Shown piece after piece: positions 6,539 through 8,697 of a stretch of 8,697 nucleotides of DNA. Source of the DNA: CAHJXF01 sp039936235 (GTDB lineage: Bacteria; Pseudomonadota; Gammaproteobacteria; Burkholderiales; Burkholderiaceae_D); the NCBI GenBank assembly GCA_039936235.1, contig JBDTIS010000222.1, positions 1 to 8,697 on the forward strand, read 5' to 3'. The position numbers and the translations under genes are program-made. Under the pieces are notes generated by a model. The model saw nothing but the letters and a program-made list of their open reading frames with translations, ran no database searches and was not told the origin of the DNA. The first letter of the stretch is position 1; each line of letters begins with the position of its first letter.

Positions 6539-6570
6539 GGCGGCGAGCCGCACCTTCAGTCATCGCCGCC
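6539..6570. terminator. Hairpin between convergent genes, possible bidirectional terminator
   Basis: GGCGGCGA (6539-6546) and TCGCCGCC (6563-6570) are perfect 8-bp arms around 16 bases, five bases after the antiporter stop in the 77-base gap facing the kinase gene's end. No U-tract follows on either strand, so the terminator role is suggested mainly by position. Confidence 0.35.
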
Positions 6571-6611
6571 AGTGCGCACGGCACGTGCATGGATCCTGTG
6601 GACGCCGTCGA

Positions 6612-7994
6612 TCAGGCGGCGCTCGACGACACGTCGCTCGCCTTCGCGTCCGAGCGACTCGATCTTGCGAAGGACACGGCGACACGAAGACCGCCGAGTC
6701 GTGACGAACTCTCGAGGATCAACGACGCGCCGTGCATATCGGCGATGGTCCTGACAATGGACAGTCCCAGTCCGCTGCCGGATGGGCCCGCGTCGGCGCC
6801 GGCAATGCGATAGAAACGGTCGAGCACACGCGCCCGCTCGGCTTCCGGGATACCGGGACCGCTGTCCTCGACGGTCAGCTCGACGCGACTCCCGGCCGAC
6901 CGGATCTCCACATCGACCGTGCCGCCGGCGCGTGTGTACTTGATCGCGTTCTCGAGGAGGTTGCTCACGAGTATCCCGATCGCCTCGCGATGACCGTCCA
7001 CGGTATCGTCGTCGGCATGCCCCAGGCCGAGATCGATGTCGTGCGCGCTCGCGAGCGGTGCGGCCTGGATGATGGCCTCGCGGACGGTGTCCTGCAGCCG
7101 GACACTCTCCACGCTCGCACCTTTGGCCGATAGGGCCTGCTGCCGCGCGAGCGCGAGCAGCTGTTCGACCAGCCGCGTGGCGCGATCGATTCCCGCACGC
7201 AGTCTGCCGATCGCAAGCGACCGAGTAACCTCGTCTTTCGCGTTTTCGAGTCCCTGCACCTGCAGCCGGAGCGCCGCGAGCGGTGAGCGCAACTCGTGCG
7301 CGGCATCTCCGACGAAACTGTTCTGCGCTTCGAAGGTTCGTCGCACGCGGGCGAACAGCAGGTTCAGCTCCTGGATCAGCGGAACGATTTCGGCCGGCAA
7401 GCCCTCCTCGCTCACCTCGCCCAAGTCGTCCGGCTGTCCCGAAGCGACCTGTCGGCGAACCCGCGCGATCGGCATGAGCGAGGCGTTCACCACGGCCCAG
7501 GCGATGAACATGAGGACGGGCGCCATGACCAGGATCGGAGCGACGGTGCGAAGGGCCAGCGTGCGCGCCATCGCGCCCCGCAGGTTCAGGTCCTGTGCGA
7601 CCTGGATCACCTGGTTGCTCGATCGCATCGAGAACACGCGATAGGTGGCGCCCTTGAACGGCACATCCGAGAAGCCGAGCTCGCTCTTTTCCGGCAACGG
7701 TGCCGTCGGGACCGACTGGAAGACACGCGCGCCATCCGCGGTCCAGACCTGGATCACGAAGTCGTCGGCCGGCCCCTCGGCAGACTCGACCGACTGCGAG
7801 TCGGGTGGGTTCGCGGTCAGGCCACCGCGGAGGGACATGGCCATCTGCCGCATGTGGTAGTCGAACACCCCGTTGGCCTGGACATGGGCCGTGTCGTAAG
7901 CGATGACCGTCTGCACGACCGCCGTCAACGCGATCGCGATCGAGAGGAAGAACAGCAGCCGCGCACGCAGCGAGAACGGGCGCGACAGATTCAC
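6612..7994 (-). CDS. Sensor histidine kinase, QseC/TctE type
   Basis: The 460-residue inner-membrane kinase autophosphorylates and passes phosphate to the regulator encoded just upstream. It has TM1 (about 11-33), a periplasmic sensor of about 115 residues starting with a QseC/TctE-like stretch (FDYHMRQMAMSLRGG, 44-58), and TM2 (about 150-170). A HAMP-like linker follows. The H-box is FVGDAAHELRSPLAAL with His233 as phosphoacceptor. The ATPase has an N-box NLLENAIKY (345-353), G1 DSGPGIP (377-383), an F-box RFYR and G2 GSGLGLSIV (406-414), so all catalytic motifs are present. The GTG start at 7994 overlaps the regulator's stop (GTGA) and has AAGG seven bases upstream, implying coupled translation. 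A longer upstream extension of this frame lies inside the regulator gene and is a shadow. The stimulus is unknown; metal, cationic or envelope signals are common in the family. Confidence 0.96.
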   Translation of the reverse strand: MNLSRPFSLRARLLFFLSIAIALTAVVQTVIAYDTAHVQANGVFDYHMRQMAMSLRGGLTANPPDSQSVESAEGPADDFVIQVWTADGARVFQSVPTAPLPEKSELGFSDVPFKGATYRVFSMRSSNQVIQVAQDLNLRGAMARTLALRTVAPILVMAPVLMFIAWAVVNASLMPIARVRRQVASGQPDDLGEVSEEGLPAEIVPLIQELNLLFARVRRTFEAQNSFVGDAAHELRSPLAALRLQVQGLENAKDEVTRSLAIGRLRAGIDRATRLVEQLLALARQQALSAKGASVESVRLQDTVREAIIQAAPLASAHDIDLGLGHADDDTVDGHREAIGILVSNLLENAIKYTRAGGTVDVEIRSAGSRVELTVEDSGPGIPEAERARVLDRFYRIAGADAGPSGSGLGLSIVRTIADMHGASLILESSSRLGGLRVAVSFARSSRSDAKASDVSSSAA

Positions 7995-8656
7995 GTGTCG
8001 GCCTTGGGAACGAGGTAGCCGACGCCACGGATGTTCTGAATCAGCGTTGCGCCCAGCTTCTTGCGCAGACCGTGCACGTACACCTCGACCGCATTGCTGC
8101 CGATGTCGTCTTTCCAACCGTAGAGCTTCTCCTCGAGCTGGCTGCGCGACAACACCAGCCCGGGGTGCGCGATCAGTGGTTCGAGGACGGCCCATTCGCG
8201 TGCCGAAATCGTGACCGGGTTGCCGTCGAGCGTGACCTCGCGCGTTGCCGGATTGATGGCGACACCTCGATGCTCGTAGACGGGCTCGGCGCGGCCCGAA
8301 GCGCGCCGCAGCAGCGCACGGATGCGCGCCAGCAGTTCGGTCGGGGCGTACGGCTTGAGCACGTAGTCGTCGGCACCGGCGTCGAGCCCTTCGATGCGCT
8401 GCTCGACGGAGTCGCGCGCGGTGGTGATGAGCACCGGGATCCGCACCCTTCGCGTGCGCAGGGCACGCAGCACGCTCAGGCCGTCGCGACGCGGCAGCCC
8501 GAGGTCGAGCAGGACCAGGTCGTAGGCCTGCGAACGCAGCGCTGTCTCCGCCATCTCGCCGTCGCGCACCCAATCGACCGCGTATTGCTCGGCGCGCAGC
8601 AGATCGCACACGGCGTCGCCGATCATCCCGTCGTCTTCGACCAGCAACAGCCTCAC
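7991..8656 (-). CDS. OmpR/PhoB-family response regulator, QseB/TctD type
   Basis: The 221-residue cytoplasmic transcription factor has an intact receiver: acidic pair D8-D9, phosphoacceptor D51 in LLDLGLP, T79-A80 and K101 in LKPY. The QseB/PmrA-like GADDYVLKPY sequence is typical. A short linker (about 117-126) leads to a winged-helix DNA-binding domain (about 127-218) with the recognition-helix region SNAVEVYVHGLRKKL and the wing IRGVGYLV. The GTG start at 8656 is preceded by a strong GGGAGGGG four bases upstream and gives the exact family N-terminus (RLLLVEDD). It is the first gene of the operon with the kinase. Only about 27 bases of upstream sequence are in the window, so its promoter and any autoregulatory site cannot be judged. 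Targets are unknown. Confidence 0.97.
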   Translation of the reverse strand: MRLLLVEDDGMIGDAVCDLLRAEQYAVDWVRDGEMAETALRSQAYDLVLLDLGLPRRDGLSVLRALRTRRVRIPVLITTARDSVEQRIEGLDAGADDYVLKPYAPTELLARIRALLRRASGRAEPVYEHRGVAINPATREVTLDGNPVTISAREWAVLEPLIAHPGLVLSRSQLEEKLYGWKDDIGSNAVEVYVHGLRKKLGATLIQNIRGVGYLVPKADT

Positions 8657-8697
8657 CGCACCCCTCCCTTCGATCGATCGTACTTCGGTCCGCTGCG

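Noticed and set aside
5247..6704. 485-codon plus-strand ORF overlapping the antiporter
   Set aside because: It is an Arg/Gly-rich shadow in another frame of a gene with clear CPA1 motifs.
6556..8028. 490-codon minus-strand ORF overlapping the kinase
   Set aside because: It is an out-of-frame shadow of the kinase gene, without motifs. The long 5' extension of the kinase frame to 8609 was likewise rejected because it lies in the regulator gene.
8671..8680. CGATCGATCG motif upstream of the regulator
   Set aside because: It is a low-complexity repeat of a tetramer common in this DNA; too little upstream sequence remains to call an operator.

Overview
The window is GC-rich DNA with strong G/C preference at third codon positions, several GTG/TTG starts and a QseBC/TctDE-style two-component pair. 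This points to a high-GC proteobacterium, most likely Burkholderiales-like or a related beta/gamma lineage. That placement is an inference from protein style; no rRNA or tRNA is present to anchor it.

Left part (about 1-3650): a field of broken genes. On the minus strand are a Tat-exported alpha/beta hydrolase remnant (about 250-875), an apparently intact DUF302 gene (1001-1393) and a metallo-beta-lactamase-fold hydrolase remnant (1521-2206). On the plus strand, diverging from these, are the N-terminal half of a short-chain dehydrogenase (2572-2934) and a frameshifted remnant of an exported glyoxalase/VOC-like protein (2931 to about 3290). The hydrolase, MBL and SDR remnants have each lost the stretch carrying the catalytic core: the nucleophile region, the HxHxDH metal motif, and the Ser-Tyr-x-x-x-Lys half. 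Two of the frameshifts fall in short C/G runs. The spaces between hold only unassigned coding-like scraps and two short inverted repeats.

Right part (about 3644-8697): four intact genes. A DUF2254 membrane protein (minus, 3644-4960) diverges from a CPA1-type Na+/H+ antiporter (plus, 5302-6534) across a spacer of about 340 bases. That spacer holds a possible 36-residue leader ORF and a short palindrome. The antiporter converges on a two-component operon on the minus strand: an OmpR-family response regulator (7991-8656) followed, with a 4-base overlap, by a QseC/TctE-type sensor kinase (6612-7994). All four use non-ATG starts.

The right part reads as an envelope and ion-homeostasis block, with a sensor pair that could respond to an envelope or ionic signal, but the link to the transporter is only positional. 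I see no CRISPR array, transposase, phage gene or recognisable defence system. The most unusual aspect is the concentration of core-deleted enzyme remnants around one surviving gene, not a clear new system.
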